A stretch of 64,000 bases of DNA from an uncultured Pseudomonadota bacterium (GTDB lineage: Bacteria; Pseudomonadota; Alphaproteobacteria; Rs-D84): NCBI GenBank assembly GCA_900320405.1, contig OOHM01000003.1:23640-87639 (forward strand). Direction: 5' to 3'. This document shows, in pieces, positions 1 through 8,496 of this stretch. The translations under genes were made by a program, and so were the position numbers. Numbering within the stretch: the stretch's first letter is position 1; the number at the start of each line of letters is the position of its first letter. The notes under the pieces are model-generated. The model saw only the letters and a program-made list of their open reading frames with translations. It made no database searches and was not told the DNA's origin.

Positions 1-13
1 TATGGGAAAATAA

Positions 14-982
14 TTATTCACTGTAATATTCAATCAATGCCTCGGCCGCGGTTTTGATGCGTTCCATAGATTGTTCGTATGCGTTGCAATCGCGTGAAAT
101 CTGGGACCGATATGCATCGCGCAGGTTCGAAGACATATATGCACATGCGCGCAAATGTTGGACACAATATTGGTGGCCAATCAAAAATGCGTTTTGACCG
201 CGCATACGCTCTTCGGGTTCCGGCCAATCTATGTTCAATGCGTTTTCCAGGTTAACCCAAGAATTTTCGCCGGCATATTGACCAACCAATTCCATCCAAT
301 ATTCGTTCATTTCGTCTGTCGTCCATTGGCCGCCCCCCATAAGGTTTATGATTTGAATGATTAAATCGTTGATTTGTGGTTGGTATATGGAATCTATTTG
401 TGCCAATTTCGCACTGCAATAGCATCGATTATACGCCGTATTTTCGCGGGCACAATACCCGTTCATACATGTGATATAATCGGCCAGACAACGCGACGAA
501 GACACGGGTGCGTTCGTAATGTTGGTCGTTGTTTCGGCGGTGCGCGATTCGTTGTCGCGTGCGCCACGTGTCGATACGGCGCGTGCCGTAGATGCGGTGG
601 GGGTGACGGGCCGGGCACTTCGTGCCGTATTTTGTGGGGTGCGTTGAACAACACGACGGGTCTGTGTGGCGGTTCCGGAATTCCCATTCGTCGCGGCGCG
701 CGCCGTGGTGTTCGGTGATGATTTTTGGGTGCGCGGAACGACGCGGCGCGGTTCGGACATACGTTTTGTTTTAACCACAACATCAATTGGATTATTGGTC
801 ATATTTATTGTCGTGCCGGGGTTCATTTCTGTGCGCATTTTGTTGTTCAAATATGGATACATATATGCATACGATTGCGGGTCAACATATCGGGAAACGC
901 GCCCGGGGCTTGGCACCGCGGGTGCCGCAAGCGCGGATGCGATAAACAAAGTCGTGCAGAAAAAAACAAGAATCCTTCCCAT
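14..982 (-). CDS. Secreted Cys-rich protein, short member of the CX6CMX3CAX8CXCS family
   Basis: I read the start as the ATG at 980-982, which gives 322 residues beginning with a signal peptide (about residues 1-19, cleaved near ALA-APAV). An in-frame upstream extension would hide the signal peptide. Residues 75-160 are a Thr/Arg/Ala-rich low-complexity linker. From Cys165 comes the pattern CX6CMX3CAX8CXCS, then a C-terminal part with two more Cys and a DCN-containing helix. The same pattern and linker style occur in the exported proteins at 23396-26167 and 58635-60995, which are two to three times longer, so this one ends where the others continue. The function is unknown. The paired Cys and the signal peptide suggest a disulfide-bonded periplasmic or surface protein. 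The family link is seen directly; the location is inferred. Confidence 0.8.
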   Translation of the reverse strand: MGRILVFFCTTLFIASALAAPAVPSPGRVSRYVDPQSYAYMYPYLNNKMRTEMNPGTTINMTNNPIDVVVKTKRMSEPRRVVPRTQKSSPNTTARAATNGNSGTATQTRRVVQRTPQNTARSARPVTPTASTARAVSTRGARDNESRTAETTTNITNAPVSSSRCLADYITCMNGYCARENTAYNRCYCSAKLAQIDSIYQPQINDLIIQIINLMGGGQWTTDEMNEYWMELVGQYAGENSWVNLENALNIDWPEPEERMRGQNAFLIGHQYCVQHLRACAYMSSNLRDAYRSQISRDCNAYEQSMERIKTAAEALIEYYSE

Positions 983-1063
983 ATAGTGCAGTTTAATAAA
1001 AAATATGTGGCGGGCGCAATAAAAAAAGAAGTATCGATTGACAAAATGTTGTGAACTAATATA

Positions 1064-1927
1064 ATGTTTGTCAACGAATGGGATCAAAAAATGTATGGAA
1101 TTTTTGCTTTATCATTAAAGGTGACAAATTGGTGTAATTTGAACTGTGCGCATTGCCGGGAAAATTCAGGGCGTGACGCGGCAATCAAACCGATGCCTTT
1201 GGAAAAGGTCGAGGATTATATTTCCCAATTTCAAGAATTACCAATCAATTTATCAAATCGTATAACCATTGATGGTGGCGAACCAATGTTGCCTTATTTT
1301 ATGGGTGACGAAAATTATATTCCAACGGTGTTGTGTTTGGTGTCCAAGGCCGGCGCCATACCCACAATCAAAACAAATGGCACGTGGGGAAACACATATA
1401 CCAACCGCAGTACCGTATTAAAATCTTTGGCAAAAAATGCATATTTTGTTGGGCGACCATTAACAATAAATGTGCCGGTTGACGAATTTCATAATAATAT
1501 TTCAGGCGTATCAAATATAATTGCCGATGTTGTATTCAGTGACTATTTGCGGGGGGCGTTGAATATATCCGTTTCCGGGTTTGATACAATTGGGTCGGTG
1601 GTGGCATACGCGCGGTTGCGGTCGGATTTGCGTGATAAAGAAATAAATACTGTTGATTCTTGGAATGATAATTTTGTTGCATATAATGACGACGGGGTGG
1701 GGATTCATGTTGAAACAGATTATATGTCTGGGGTTGTGCGTTGTGGACGCGCCATAAAAAATCACGTTTATACGGAAAATAATTTGTCGACATATGTAAA
1801 CAAAATTCAGATAGACAATGATGATAATGTCGCATTGAATTATGTGGCGCGCGATAATATAAAGAAACAACCATTGAAAACGGTTATAGACAGTTTAATA
1901 AAAAGTATTGATGCCAGGACAAAGTAG
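1064..1927 (+). CDS. Radical SAM domain protein
   Basis: A 287-residue protein with the radical SAM iron-sulfur motif CNLNCAHC (Cys24, Cys28, Cys31, spacing CX3CX2C) and a GGEP SAM-binding motif near residue 71. By family knowledge it should cleave S-adenosylmethionine and start radical chemistry. The C-terminal half has few Cys, so I see no SPASM or twitch auxiliary cluster. The start is uncertain: ATG 1064 or the in-frame ATG at 1091, which begins 14 residues before the first cluster Cys; neither has a good ribosome binding site. It is a single gene between two genes on the other strand, so the substrate cannot be deduced from its neighbours. Confidence 0.8.
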   Translation: MFVNEWDQKMYGIFALSLKVTNWCNLNCAHCRENSGRDAAIKPMPLEKVEDYISQFQELPINLSNRITIDGGEPMLPYFMGDENYIPTVLCLVSKAGAIPTIKTNGTWGNTYTNRSTVLKSLAKNAYFVGRPLTINVPVDEFHNNISGVSNIIADVVFSDYLRGALNISVSGFDTIGSVVAYARLRSDLRDKEINTVDSWNDNFVAYNDDGVGIHVETDYMSGVVRCGRAIKNHVYTENNLSTYVNKIQIDNDDNVALNYVARDNIKKQPLKTVIDSLIKSIDARTK

Positions 1928-1965
1928 GGTATTGTGCCATCTGCGGGAACAAGTTGCCGTAATGT

Positions 1966-2388
1966 TTAGTGTTGTTTTTGGTCAAATAAATTGATTTTTT
2001 TAACAAGATTTTTGGCGGGCAAAAATAAATTTTTTGGTATGTTATTCTGGGTAAACCATTGCCATTTTTTGCATTTATCGGGTTCGCATAATATCGGTTT
2101 TGCGGTCACAGAATCTGTACGATAATGTATTGTTATATAGTGTTTGGTTGGAAAAATATCGTTTGTGATTCCAATGTAATGAAATTGTTCGGCGGGGACG
2201 GATATGCCGGTTTCTTCGAATAATTCACGTGACGCGGTGTGCGTGGGGAATTCACCAAATTCCATGTGCCCGCCCGGTGGTGCCCATGTGCCGGCGCCGT
2301 GCGTGGATAGTCGTTTCCCCATCAACACTAAGCCCGCCGGATTAAAAATCCAGCATGCGACTCCAACACGAACAGTTTTTTCTGACAT
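1966..2388 (-). CDS. NUDIX hydrolase, NUDT15-like
   Basis: A 140-residue protein with a full Nudix box: GGHMEFGE, then REL and EETG in the spacing GX5EX7REUXEEXGU. The lead-in AGTWAPPGGH resembles the NUDT15/ADP-sugar group. Such enzymes hydrolyse nucleoside diphosphates linked to another group, usually housecleaning of nucleotides; the exact substrate cannot be read from the sequence. I chose the ATG at 2386-2388 because AAAGGA sits about 10 nt upstream; a longer in-frame extension has no such site. The gene is convergent with the radical SAM gene and has no obvious operon partner. Confidence 0.85.
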   Translation of the reverse strand: MSEKTVRVGVACWIFNPAGLVLMGKRLSTHGAGTWAPPGGHMEFGEFPTHTASRELFEETGISVPAEQFHYIGITNDIFPTKHYITIHYRTDSVTAKPILCEPDKCKKWQWFTQNNIPKNLFLPAKNLVKKINLFDQKQH

Positions 2389-2473
2389 TATTTTGTTTCC
2401 TTTGGTTGATAGTAAAGGATTAGAATTAAAAGACAATGAAAAAGTTTAGGAAATATGCGCTTTTAAATATAAC

Positions 2474-2501
2474 TTGCGTTTGACAAAAAAAAGCGTATAA
2501 T
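2474..2501 (+). promoter_or_regulatory. Promoter of tRNA-Pro(UGG)
   Basis: TTGCGT at 2474-2479 and TATAAT at 2496-2501 are 16 nt apart and place the start about 10 nt before the mature tRNA. A TTGACA at 2480-2485 is too close to the -10 box to pair with it. Confidence 0.6.
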
Positions 2502-2511
2502 GGCGATTACT

Positions 2512-2588
2512 CGGGGCGTAGCTCAGTCTGGTAGAGTGCTTGCTTTGGGAGCAAGATGTCGTAGGTTCGAATCCTGTCGCCCCGACCA
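2512..2588 (+). tRNA. tRNA-Pro(UGG)
   Basis: A 77-nt cloverleaf: acceptor CGGGGCG pairs with CGCCCCG, anticodon stem CTTGC/GCAAG with loop TTTGGGA (anticodon TGG), T-arm GGTTCGAATCC, discriminator A2585 and an encoded CCA at 2586-2588. It reads CCN proline codons. Its 3' end, from the T-arm onward, is repeated downstream at 2732-2821. Confidence 0.97.
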
Positions 2589-2595
2589 TAAATTC

Positions 2596-2620
2596 AAACC
2601 GACCAAATGGTCGGTTTTAA
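2596..2620 (+). terminator. Terminator after tRNA-Pro(UGG)
   Basis: Perfect 9-bp stem AAACCGACC/GGTCGGTTT with a 4-nt loop, followed by a short T run. Nearly the same hairpin follows the 3' copy at 36783 near the other tRNA-Pro. Confidence 0.8.
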
Positions 2621-2731
2621 TTTATGTCTGTAACGACATATGGATTTGGTTCGAAACCAAGTAGATTTTGGAAGTGAAACGTGTCAAAATCGTCACGGGT
2701 TGCGCGCAGCCGGCATATCGTGCCGTGCGAG

Positions 2732-2821
2732 CGAATCCTGTCGCCATACTTTTTTCTTGTTGTTTATCAAGGAAAAAGTCGCCCCGACCATAAAATTCAA
2801 ATCGGCCGTGGTGCCGATTGT
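2732..2821 (+). repeat. Copy of the tRNA-Pro(UGG) 3' end and its terminator, interrupted by a 32-nt hairpin
   Basis: 2732-2745 repeats the T-arm and start of the acceptor of the tRNA at 2568-2581. After 32 nt (2746-2777) the copy resumes with GTCGCCCCGACCATA and continues through a decayed version of the terminator stem (ATCGGC/GCCGAT). The 32-nt interruption is flanked by a duplicated GTCGCC and is itself an imperfect hairpin (TTTTTCTTG against CAAGGAAAAA). The stretch 2621-2731 between tRNA terminator and copy has no gene that I can support. No intact tRNA can be folded from the copy. Confidence 0.8.
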
Positions 2822-2887
2822 AATTTATGTTTGACATATAATACAAAATAGTTTGATACTGAAATCCGTACAAGCAAAGGATAAGAA

Positions 2888-3757
2888 ATGAGGACTAATT
2901 ATACACTGCATACGCATACGGTTGGGTTTGATGGCCGCAATACACCCGCCGAAATGGTTGATGCCGCACGCAAGGCGGGTATTAAAAATATCGGTTTTTC
3001 AAATCACTTTATTGTTCATCCGGCGGTCAAAAAATCAAAAATGTATGAATATTCTGTGCGGGGTGGATATTCAAATATATACAGTGCCGATGCAGATGAA
3101 GCAATAGCGAAATTTTCCAAACATTATGCGGTTGTGCGCGGGTTGCGTGAAAAATATCCAGATATGAATATCCTGTGCGGAATGGAAATGGATTGGTTTC
3201 AATATCCCGGGTGGCGTGATGCGGTGAATTACGCGGTGACGCGATTGAATCCAGATTATATAATTGGTGCAATGCATTTTATCGACCGGGGGGTGGACGG
3301 CATATTAAATGTCCATGATATAAAAAATGCGGAATCGCGGGAATCGACACGATTGATGCGGGAATATTATCAAAACCTGATGAAATTGGCGGAATATGAT
3401 TGGCGACCTATGGTTTTTCGGTTTAATTGGGTTGCGCACTTTGATTTGCCGCGTAAAATTGGGTTGCGCTGTGATGATATGGAAAATGCCGCATTGGACG
3501 CATTGGCACGAAACGGTGCCCCGTTAGAGATAAATACCGCATTAATGGGGAACCGGCGTTATGGACCAATTGGTGCGCGTGCGCGCAGAATTAGACAAAT
3601 TACGGCGGCCGGTATGCCGGTCTTGGTGTCGGATGATGCACACGATGTGTCGCGTGTTGGGGCAAACTTTGGTATCGTTGAAAAATTGGCAAAGCCCCAG
3701 AATTTTTACACTGATTTTAATGAGTTAAAACAAAAAATCGGCATTCGTTCACGCTAA
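2888..3757 (+). CDS. PHP-family phosphatase, probable histidinol-phosphatase (HisK type)
   Basis: A 289-residue PHP-domain protein. Metal-site motifs appear in the expected order: LHTHT at the N-terminus, GFSNHF, GMEMDW, GAMHF, VAHFDL and VSDDAHD near the C-terminus. The length and motif set fit the HisK/HisJ branch, which dephosphorylates histidinol phosphate in histidine synthesis. No other his biosynthesis gene is in the window; hisS 3 kb away is the tRNA synthetase. The PHP call is firm, the substrate is inferred. The gene converges with tcdA and overlaps its stop by 4 nt. Confidence 0.8.
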   Translation: MRTNYTLHTHTVGFDGRNTPAEMVDAARKAGIKNIGFSNHFIVHPAVKKSKMYEYSVRGGYSNIYSADADEAIAKFSKHYAVVRGLREKYPDMNILCGMEMDWFQYPGWRDAVNYAVTRLNPDYIIGAMHFIDRGVDGILNVHDIKNAESRESTRLMREYYQNLMKLAEYDWRPMVFRFNWVAHFDLPRKIGLRCDDMENAALDALARNGAPLEINTALMGNRRYGPIGARARRIRQITAAGMPVLVSDDAHDVSRVGANFGIVEKLAKPQNFYTDFNELKQKIGIRSR

Positions 3758-4434
3758 GTTCGGGTTAAATATTTGATTGCGTGATTTGCCATAAACAAAC
3801 CGAATGTGCCGGTCACGGTTATGATTGAACCAAAATTCTTGGTGGGTGATTTGTGTGGGGTGGGTGTTTCGGTTGAAAACACAACTGGAAAATCACCGAT
3901 GTGTTCGGCGCGCACCTTTTTACGAATTGTCGCCGCAAGGGGGCAGGCAAATGTTCGCGATATTTTATCAATTTTAATCTTGGTTGGGTCGGTTTTGCGT
4001 GCCGCGCCCATTGATGATATAAATGGTATTTTATTTTGTTTGCACCAACGATAAATTGCAATTTTTGAATCAACCGTATCAATGGCATCAATCACAAAAT
4101 CGGGATGGATGGGCAGGGCACAATTATCATCAAAAAACATATCAAAAACGGTCACATTGATATCTGGATTTATATCGGCAATTCGTTCCCGGGCAATATC
4201 TGTTTTCTTGTGTTTCAATGTAGATTCGACCGCAAATAATTGTCGATTAATATTCGATTCTTCGACTACATCAAAATCCAATAAAATTATGTTTCCAACG
4301 CCCGATCGTGCCAAAGATTCAATTGCAAAAGAACCGACCGCACCGCATCCAAAAACCATAACGGTAGATTTTTGTAATTTTGCTATTTTTTCGTCGCCCA
4401 ATAAAGTGCGTATCCTAGTCAATCGGTCGGACAT
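3754..4434 (-). CDS. tcdA: tRNA threonylcarbamoyladenosine dehydratase TcdA (CsdL)
   Basis: A 226-residue ThiF/MoeB/E1-like enzyme. The nucleotide-binding loop VFGCGAVGSFAIE is near residue 28, followed by LLDFDVVEESNINRQ, the E1-family ATP/Mg site. The segment SSMGAARKTDP and FACPLAATIRKKVR are hallmarks of TcdA. TcdA uses ATP to cyclise t6A37 to ct6A in tRNAs reading ANN codons. The start lies inside the end of tatD (20-nt overlap), which suggests translational coupling of the pair. Confidence 0.9.
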   Translation of the reverse strand: MSDRLTRIRTLLGDEKIAKLQKSTVMVFGCGAVGSFAIESLARSGVGNIILLDFDVVEESNINRQLFAVESTLKHKKTDIARERIADINPDINVTVFDMFFDDNCALPIHPDFVIDAIDTVDSKIAIYRWCKQNKIPFISSMGAARKTDPTKIKIDKISRTFACPLAATIRKKVRAEHIGDFPVVFSTETPTPHKSPTKNFGSIITVTGTFGLFMANHAIKYLTRT

Positions 4435-5131
4435 AACTTATAACCCTTTGGATGTTTTGATAGATTTGTTCGGACATTTCTTCGGTGTCTAATTGGTGTA
4501 TGTCGGCGATCATATTTAATGCGGCATCTAATGTTGATAATTCTGTGATTGCGTCCGTGGTATCACTTTCCGTCAAAATCCGGTTTTGTGGTGTGGCGGA
4601 TATTCGTGTGGTGATATTATGGTTATCGTTTGGCGCGCCATATGAAAAATACATATTATATTTATCGGCCAACATTTGAATTTGATGTGGGTCACCGGAA
4701 AACGCGTGCGCCAAAACGACGGGCGGCATATTTTGTTCGTGTTCGTGGAATATGTGCAGAATCTTGTCCCAAGCGCCCACGCAGTGCAAGTGTACCGGGC
4801 GACGGAACCGTGCAGCGATTTCCAATTGCCGTGTAAAGATTTCAATTTGATAATCCATATCTGGATGGAATTTGTCCAACCCGATTTCGCCAACCATCAT
4901 ATTCGGGTGTGATGCCAAAATTTCCGCCATTGTGGTTTCAAAACCCGGTTCTGCATCTGCAATATACCACGGGTGAATACCAATTGCCGCGAAGTTTTTA
5001 TCATCGTCGCGTTCGGAAATTGTAATCGCATTTTCCCAATCGGTTGCGCGCGCAGAATTATAAATTCGACACGCAATTTCTGGATTTTCTGCGTCGGGGG
5101 CCAAATGACAATGTGAATCAATGTGTATCAT
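4415..5131 (-). CDS. TatD-family metal-dependent hydrolase
   Basis: 238 residues starting MIHIDSHCHL at 5129-5131; a longer in-frame reading adds a Phe/Ile-rich stretch without a ribosome site and is not expected in the family. Metal ligands are visible: HCH near the start, GEIGLD around residue 80, HLHC around 115, HAF, and a TESD near the C-terminal part, where TatD proteins carry the last Asp. TatD enzymes are DNases and 3' exonucleases in vivo, though many paralogues are uncharacterised. The gene is slightly short for the family (about 255-265). It lies upstream of tcdA and overlaps it. Confidence 0.85.
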   Translation of the reverse strand: MIHIDSHCHLAPDAENPEIACRIYNSARATDWENAITISERDDDKNFAAIGIHPWYIADAEPGFETTMAEILASHPNMMVGEIGLDKFHPDMDYQIEIFTRQLEIAARFRRPVHLHCVGAWDKILHIFHEHEQNMPPVVLAHAFSGDPHQIQMLADKYNMYFSYGAPNDNHNITTRISATPQNRILTESDTTDAITELSTLDAALNMIADIHQLDTEEMSEQIYQNIQRVISYVRPID

Positions 5132-5260
5132 AATATGAGTATACGCGGAAATGTACGGGTGTGCAACAAAGATTTTATTCTTGGTTTTTGATATGTGTTG
5201 TTTTATTTGTGAAAATATGGTATCATACACGCAGAAATGTGAAATTTTTTGGGGGATTTT

Positions 5261-5860
5261 ATGAAAAAAGTAAGAGACAAGAAAAAAGATTTGATTCGTT
5301 TGGCTAAACGTGTTTATCGGCATACCGCGCCGTTGTTGTTGGGCGAGGCGATATTGTTCATTGCCGTCGCGGTGTTGATGATGATAAAGCCCGTGGAAAT
5401 TTTGTCTGCGGTCACATTTATTGTTGGGGCGGTTTTGGTTTTGTTCGGTCTGTATCGCGTTAGTATGGTTTTTGTTTCAACCCAGGGTTTAACCGCCGGT
5501 ACATTTGATGTTTTCTTTGGTTTGGTCACATTTGTGTTGGGTGTCGTGTTTTGCATATACCCGTATGGTGCGACCGTTGGTGTTATTTATATCTTTATAG
5601 TAATGTTCTTGATGAACGCGTTACGATTGCTGTTCTTTGCGGTAAATGTGGCACGGGCGCGTATTGGTAATCATACGGCCGATGTGTTGGTGGCAATTGG
5701 TTTGGTAATATTGGCGTTGTCGTTGTTGTTTATGCCGAATTTGGCGATTGGCGTTTTGGTGTGGTTTTTGGCGATATATTTGTTGCTGTACGCGGGGGCG
5801 GACGTATATATGTTTATGCGCCTTGTACAATTGAAACGCGAAATTCGCAATATGGATTAG
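5261..5860 (+). CDS. HdeD/DUF308-like six-helix membrane protein
   Basis: 199 residues from the ATG at 5261, preceded by GGGGGA at a good distance; an in-frame TTG at 5249 overlaps this site and is not used here. After a basic N-terminus (KKVRDKKKDLIRLAKR) come six hydrophobic segments separated by very short loops, ending in RLVQLKREIRNMD. This layout and the phrase GEAILFIAVAVLMMIKP match the HdeD family, linked to acid resistance in enterobacteria; its general function is unknown. It is a single gene transcribed away from tatD. Confidence 0.75.
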   Translation: MKKVRDKKKDLIRLAKRVYRHTAPLLLGEAILFIAVAVLMMIKPVEILSAVTFIVGAVLVLFGLYRVSMVFVSTQGLTAGTFDVFFGLVTFVLGVVFCIYPYGATVGVIYIFIVMFLMNALRLLFFAVNVARARIGNHTADVLVAIGLVILALSLLFMPNLAIGVLVWFLAIYLLLYAGADVYMFMRLVQLKREIRNMD

Positions 5861-5880
5861 GCCTCCTTCGCATAAAATTA

Positions 5881-5909
5881 TTGAAAATGTAATACGCTTG
5901 GTGTATAAT
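5881..5909 (+). promoter_or_regulatory. Promoter for hisS-prfA
   Basis: TTGAAA at 5881-5886 and TATAAT at 5904-5909 with a 17-nt spacer. It leaves a leader of about 140 nt before hisS. The leader contains a small hairpin TGCCCGTTTGGGCA at about 5957 and a possible 20-codon reading frame; I cannot show that either regulates hisS. Confidence 0.65.
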
Positions 5910-6055
5910 CTGCGTATGTTTACGAAAGATTGTGTTTTTTATATTGTCCATCATGCCCGTTTGGGCAAGTGTTTCTAGTGTACAAAAATTAAAACATTTC
6001 GGTTGGGGCGTGTCGCCCAAATTCAAACAATAAAAAAAGCATAAGGAAAAATAAA

Positions 6056-7351
6056 ATGGATTTGAAACCAACAAAACCTTTATCAGGATTCATAGAATTA
6101 CTGCCGGCGCAGCAACGGTGCTTTGATGAATGTGCGCGCCGTATGTTGGGTGTTTTGCGCGAATGCGGCTTTTCTGCATTGGATTTGCCGGCCATAGAAC
6201 GGGCCGAGGTTTTAACCGACAAAGATAACTGGGACGAAATTGAAACACAAATATTTTTGTTTCAAAAAGGTGACACGAAAATGGGACTGCGGTATGACGG
6301 AACGGTCGGGTTGTCGCGGTATGTTGCGGGGCACCTGAACGATTTGGTTTTCCCTTTTCGCGCCAGTCAGTTTTCCAAACGCTATCGTGGTGAACGTGCG
6401 CAACGCGGTCGGTATCGTGAATTTTATCAAATGGATATGGATATAATGGGTATAAATTCGCTGTCCACGAATTACGATGCGGAAATTATATCTGTGATTG
6501 GGCGCGCATTGGATTCTGTGCGTGAATTTATCGGTGATAATTTTGTCAGAATCGGCAGTCGCCCATTCTGGGATGCATTATTCGATTGGTTGGAATTAAA
6601 TGCCGAACAAAAGAAGGCCGTATTCGTTTTGATTGATAAAAAAGACAAAATGCCGCCGTCGGAATTTGTTGCGGGTATTGCCGATACTGTTCAAGATTCC
6701 AAAAAAGAAAAAGTTATTTTGGATGTTTTTGAAACGGGATATGCGGGCGTTCGCGGCAAATCGGAAAAATTGGATGTGGCGATTGCCGAATTAAATGATT
6801 TTATGAAAATTTTGGATGTGATGGGCGTGAAAAATGCGACCATAGATTTATCTGTGACGCGCGGGTTGGCATATTACACCGGGTTGGTATTTGAATTTGG
6901 GTTGACCAATTTCCCGGAATTGGGAACGGCGGCCGGTGGTGGACGCTATGCCGATTTGGCGGGCAAATTTTCCAAGACAAAAATTATCGGGGTTGGTGCG
7001 GCAATCGGTTTTTCAAGAATATTTGTCGCATTGATGGAATCGGGCAAGATTGATTTAAGTAAATTTGAATCTGGAACAGATGTCGCGGTGTTGATTATGG
7101 GAAATGAAAACTTGTCCTATGCGATGTCGGTTTTGAATGCTTTGCGGGACGAAAAAATACCGTCTGTGGCGTATTTGGATACAGATAAAAAGTTCAAAAA
7201 TCAAATTGAATATGCCGACAAAATTATGGCTAAATTCAGTATGATAATCGGCGAAGATGAAGTTAAAAACAAGGTTGTGACACTGAAAAATATGGCGACC
7301 GGCGAACAACAGACTTTGGCGCTCTTTGACGCAATGAAATTGGTCAAATAA
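6056..7351 (+). CDS. hisS: Histidyl-tRNA synthetase
   Basis: 431 residues, class II synthetase that charges tRNA-His. Motif 2 reads GERAQRGRYREFYQMD; motif 3 includes AAGGGRYADL; the HisRS signature is VTRGLAYYTGLVFEF. The GRYREFYQMD form is the variant seen in Alphaproteobacteria and eukaryotes rather than the GRYRQFHQ form of Escherichia coli, in line with the altered tRNA-His identity known in that class. The C-terminal anticodon domain runs from about residue 340. The start has AAGGAAA upstream. prfA follows after 10 nt, so the two are probably co-transcribed. Confidence 0.95.
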   Translation: MDLKPTKPLSGFIELLPAQQRCFDECARRMLGVLRECGFSALDLPAIERAEVLTDKDNWDEIETQIFLFQKGDTKMGLRYDGTVGLSRYVAGHLNDLVFPFRASQFSKRYRGERAQRGRYREFYQMDMDIMGINSLSTNYDAEIISVIGRALDSVREFIGDNFVRIGSRPFWDALFDWLELNAEQKKAVFVLIDKKDKMPPSEFVAGIADTVQDSKKEKVILDVFETGYAGVRGKSEKLDVAIAELNDFMKILDVMGVKNATIDLSVTRGLAYYTGLVFEFGLTNFPELGTAAGGGRYADLAGKFSKTKIIGVGAAIGFSRIFVALMESGKIDLSKFESGTDVAVLIMGNENLSYAMSVLNALRDEKIPSVAYLDTDKKFKNQIEYADKIMAKFSMIIGEDEVKNKVVTLKNMATGEQQTLALFDAMKLVK

Positions 7352-7361
7352 TGGATAAAAA

Positions 7362-8426
7362 ATGGTAATTGATCAGAAACTTTTGGATATAAAACAACGC
7401 GCGGATGATATTCAATCCAAGATGAATTCGGGTGATGTGTCTGGTGACGAATTGACGAAATTGTCAAAAGAATATTCGCGCCTGAACGATATTTTGCCAT
7501 TGGTTGATGAATATTTTCAGATAAAGCAGGGCATATCGGATGCAAACGAGATGTTGCACGATGCGGAACTGCGCGAAATCGCGACGGAGCAACTGGAAGA
7601 CCTTAAACATCGTATGCCGGATGTTGAAAAACGGTTGCAAATTGCGTTGTTGCCGCGGGACGATGCGGACGACAACAGTGCCATTATGGAAATTCGCGCC
7701 GGGGTGGGTGGCGAAGAATCCGCGCTGTTTGCGGGTGATTTGTTCAATCAATATAAATCCTATGCGTTACGGCATGGGTGGAAAATTGAAATTATCGAAG
7801 AAAATGCAACATCCCTGCATGGGTATAAAGAAATTATATTCAAAATCGACGGTGATGGTGTGTACGCCCGTATGAAGTTTGAATCGGGAATTCATCGTGT
7901 TCAGCGCGTTCCGGAAACCGAGGCCGGCGGGCGCATCCATACATCTGCGGTTTCTGTTGCGGTTATGCCCGAGGCCCAAGATATAGACGTAAAAATCGAA
8001 GAAAAAGATATTCGTATTGATGTTTTTCGTGCCTCTGGCGCGGGTGGCCAGCACGTTAATAAAACCGACAGCGCGGTTCGTATTACGCATTTTCCGACGG
8101 GGATTGTTGTCACGTGTCAAAATGAACGCAGCCAGATTCAAAATAAGGCGACCGCCATGGCGGTTCTGCGTTCGAAACTGTATGAAAAACAGCGCAGTGA
8201 ACAAGATGCGGCGCGTACGGATTCACGGCGCAGTATGGTTGGTTCCGGTGACAGAAGCGAGAAAATTCGCACATATAATTTCCCGGAACAACGCGTGACC
8301 GACCACCGTATCAAATTAACATTGTACAAATTGGATGATATTTTGGCGGGTGGCGAAGGTTTGGATGAAATGATAGACGCATTGATTTCGGCCGACCAAC
8401 TGGAACGCCTTGCCGCAATGGAATAA
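7362..8426 (+). CDS. prfA: Peptide chain release factor 1
   Basis: 354 residues. The catalytic GGQ is in GAGGQHVNKTDSAVR. The stop-recognition loop region reads RVPETEAGGRIHTSAVS, with the PxT tripeptide of RF1 (PET here) rather than the SPF of RF2. RF1 releases nascent peptides at UAA and UAG. The ATG at 7362 is preceded only by a weak GGA. The gene sits 10 nt behind hisS; the usual alphaproteobacterial partner prmC (the methyltransferase that modifies GGQ) is not next to it. Confidence 0.96.
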   Translation: MVIDQKLLDIKQRADDIQSKMNSGDVSGDELTKLSKEYSRLNDILPLVDEYFQIKQGISDANEMLHDAELREIATEQLEDLKHRMPDVEKRLQIALLPRDDADDNSAIMEIRAGVGGEESALFAGDLFNQYKSYALRHGWKIEIIEENATSLHGYKEIIFKIDGDGVYARMKFESGIHRVQRVPETEAGGRIHTSAVSVAVMPEAQDIDVKIEEKDIRIDVFRASGAGGQHVNKTDSAVRITHFPTGIVVTCQNERSQIQNKATAMAVLRSKLYEKQRSEQDAARTDSRRSMVGSGDRSEKIRTYNFPEQRVTDHRIKLTLYKLDDILAGGEGLDEMIDALISADQLERLAAME

Positions 8427-8473
8427 GGAAATGTACAGCGGTGCCATCTGTATATGTTTTTTTGGATGAATTT

Positions 8474-8496
8474 TGCCCGAAATTGGGCGCTTTTTG
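8474..8496 (+). terminator. Probable terminator of hisS-prfA
   Basis: GCCC...GGGC stem with a 6-nt loop followed by GCTTTTTG, about 50 nt after the prfA stop. The stem is short, so this is only moderately strong. Confidence 0.5.

Noticed and set aside
5916..5978. 20-codon leader peptide with two His codons before hisS
   Set aside because: It would start at the transcription start, has no ribosome site, and two His codons are weak evidence for attenuation.
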